Source: Caulobacteraceae bacterium (lineage in GTDB: Bacteria > Pseudomonadota > Alphaproteobacteria > Caulobacterales > Caulobacteraceae). Taken from it: a stretch of DNA of 6,439 nucleotides. Made by a program: the position numbers and the translations under genes. Under the pieces are notes generated by a model. The model was not told the origin of the DNA. It was given only the letters and a program-made list of their open reading frames with translations, and made no database searches. Of this stretch, positions 5,336 to 6,439 are shown one piece after another; the stretch's first letter is position 1, and each line of letters opens with the position of its first letter. Location of the stretch: contig CANJYY010000157.1 of NCBI GenBank assembly GCA_947479185.1, positions 1 to 6,439 of the forward strand, in the 5' to 3' direction.

Positions 5336-6373
5336 TCAGTCCAGCCGGCGGTAGGCCGCCGGCCCCATGCCGAACCAGCCGTGGCAGGCGCGCCGCAGAC
5401 TGCGGACGTCGGAAAAGCCGAGCTGCGCGGCGATCTCGTCGAGCGGGTCGCCGGTCGCAAGCCGCGACGCGGCCGCCTCGCGGCGAAGGTCGGACGAAAT
5501 GGCGCGGAACGAGACACCGGCCTCCGACAGCCGCCGCCGCAGGGTGGCGGTGCTCATGCCCAACGCCCGGGCCACGGCCGTCTCGTCCCAGTGGGCGGCG
5601 CCGATCGCCGCGCGCACCCGCGCAACGATATCCGGCGTGACCGGCTCGGCCGCCGCGGCCAGGTCCTGGGCGGTCTCGTCGAGCAGGGCCGTAAACTCGC
5701 CCAGTTCGTGGGCGGCCCAGTGCTGGTACTTGACCGGACGGATGGGCGCGCCCGCGTCGCGTGTCGCATAGCCAACCACGACCTCGCGCCCCTTGCGCAC
5801 GGCGGTGGCGCAGATAACCGGCCGCAGCAGCGTCGGGCCGATCGGCGGCAGGGGGCTGGCCACCTGCAGGAAGGTGGTCGCCAGCCGCCGGCCGGTCAGC
5901 CAGCGGAAGCCGCAGTGGGTGGTCAGGGCGAAGATTTCGAGGGCCAGATCACGGCGCGGATCCCGCTCGCCGACATAGCCGAAGGTCAGGGTCGGGCCAC
6001 GGCGCGACCGGCTGGCGCGAACCGTCAGATCAGGCCGCAGGACCGGCGCGGCGGCCGCGAACCGTTGCAGGGCCTCGGCGAAGGTGTCGCCCTGGGCGGC
6101 GGCGGCGATCATCATGCCGAAGGTGCCCTGGGTCACGCGGACAGGCGCGCCGCCGAGGTTCTCGTCGCCGCCCCGGCGCATGTGATCGAGACAGGCGTTG
6201 AGGAAGCGCGTCGACGGCACGACCTCTCGTTCCGCCGGTGTGTCGGCGAGCAGGTCGGCGGCCGCCTCGGGGCCGAGCAGCAGGGACAGATAGGCGCGCG
6301 GCACGCGGAAGTCGGCGGCGGTGAACCGCCGTCCGGGTCCAGAGACTTCAGTGACCGCCGTTCGCTCATCCAT
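5336..6373 (-). CDS. AraC-family transcriptional regulator with arabinose-binding-like N-terminal domain
   Basis: The 345-residue protein has a ligand-sensing N-terminal part of about 245 residues and a C-terminal AraC DNA-binding domain. The N-terminal part has the signs of the PF12625-type domain found in OruR/ArgR-like regulators: QGTFGMMIAAAAQGDTFAEAL (82-102), a middle alpha/beta stretch, and a late FTALLDETAQDL helix. In the DNA-binding domain the first helix-turn-helix is DETAVARALGMSTATLRRRL (263-282) and the second is LDEIAAQLGFSDVRSLRRA (311-329), ending in the family signature G335-M-G-P338-x-x-Y341-R. L326 stands where the signature usually has Phe. The ATG at 6373 is the only in-frame start codon in the window for this frame; no Shine-Dalgarno precedes it. 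It is convergent with the aminotransferase, with abutting stops, and could control it, itself, or a gene beyond the right edge. The effector is unknown. Confidence 0.93.
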   Translation of the reverse strand: MDERTAVTEVSGPGRRFTAADFRVPRAYLSLLLGPEAAADLLADTPAEREVVPSTRFLNACLDHMRRGGDENLGGAPVRVTQGTFGMMIAAAAQGDTFAEALQRFAAAAPVLRPDLTVRASRSRRGPTLTFGYVGERDPRRDLALEIFALTTHCGFRWLTGRRLATTFLQVASPLPPIGPTLLRPVICATAVRKGREVVVGYATRDAGAPIRPVKYQHWAAHELGEFTALLDETAQDLAAAAEPVTPDIVARVRAAIGAAHWDETAVARALGMSTATLRRRLSEAGVSFRAISSDLRREAAASRLATGDPLDEIAAQLGFSDVRSLRRACHGWFGMGPAAYRRLD

Positions 6374-6383
6374 AGCGGGTATT

Positions 6384-6397
6384 GTGACGCAGTGACG
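6384..6397 (-). promoter_or_regulatory. Direct repeat upstream of the AraC-type regulator gene, possible operator
   Basis: On the coding (minus) strand this reads CGTCAC-TG-CGTCAC, two identical hexamers with an 8-bp period. It ends next to CAATACC, 10 bp before the ATG. It may be an operator for autoregulation. A TTGCCG lies further upstream (6406-6411) but is 21 bp from CAATAC, longer than a normal -35/-10 spacer, so the promoter itself is uncertain. Confidence 0.35.
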
Positions 6398-6423
6398 TGG
6401 GGGAACGGCAAGAGAAAGGCGCG

Positions 6424-6439
6424 CCCGACGTGAGTCGGG
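6424..6439. repeat. 6-bp inverted repeat at the right edge of the window
   Basis: CCCGAC (6424-6429), loop GTGA, GTCGGG (6434-6439). The pairing may continue beyond the window. On the minus strand it is followed within a few bases by a pyrimidine-rich stretch (CCTTTCTCTT), so it could be a weak terminator of a minus-strand gene further right, or an operator. It contains one GAGTC (6432-6436), a GANTC site of the type methylated by CcrM in alphaproteobacteria. Confidence 0.4.

Noticed and set aside
5381..6433. Plus-strand open frame (350 codons) opposite the AraC-type regulator
   Set aside because: Low-complexity Arg/Gly/Ala composition without domains; the minus strand has the two helix-turn-helix motifs and the AraC signature.

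Overview
This is a very GC-rich window with strong third-position G/C bias. Its gene content and style are alphaproteobacterial: a cyclase/START-like protein, an exported protein with an EIVVTGSR motif, a two-unit periplasmic M16 peptidase, a PLP aminotransferase and an AraC-type regulator with an arabinose-binding-like N-terminus. The intergenic palindromic element made of CTCCCCC/GGGGGAG stems is of a kind I associate with Caulobacterales (Caulobacter, Phenylobacterium, Brevundimonas) and relatives. That taxonomic placement is inference; the sequence carries no rRNA or other marker.

Layout, left to right. (1) 1-327, + strand: the 3' part of an SRPBCC-family gene that enters from outside the window. 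(2) 324-1034, - strand: a 236-residue exported protein of unknown function, convergent with gene 1; the two stop codons share the tetramer CTAG. (3) 1035-1169: a 135-bp divergent intergenic region with a Shine-Dalgarno sequence for each flanking gene. (4) 1170-4025, + strand: a 951-residue secreted M16 metallopeptidase with a catalytic N-terminal unit and a degenerate C-terminal unit. (5) 4026-4198: a 173-bp gap mostly filled by a multi-hairpin palindromic repeat (4040-4153). (6) 4199-5335, + strand: a class I/II aminotransferase with all fold-type I landmark residues. (7) 5336-6373, - strand: an AraC-type regulator convergent with the aminotransferase, their stop codons abutting as TGATCA. 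(8) 6374-6439: the regulator's upstream region, with a direct repeat and, at the window edge, an inverted repeat.

How the genes may work together. The exported protein and the M16 peptidase are divergent and both predicted to be periplasmic, so they could share control and a compartment. A TonB-box-like motif beside a periplasmic M16 peptidase recalls the FusC/PqqL theme of proteases linked to TonB-dependent uptake, but no receptor gene is visible, so this is only a hypothesis. The aminotransferase and the AraC-type regulator face each other. Neither has a Shine-Dalgarno sequence, and both carry CAATACC a few bases before the ATG, downstream of repeated TCAC units, which could mean leaderless transcripts and/or shared control.

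I see no clearly new multi-gene system here. The best leads are the exported TonB-box-like protein, the CAATACC/TCAC arrangement shared by two facing genes, and the structured repeat.
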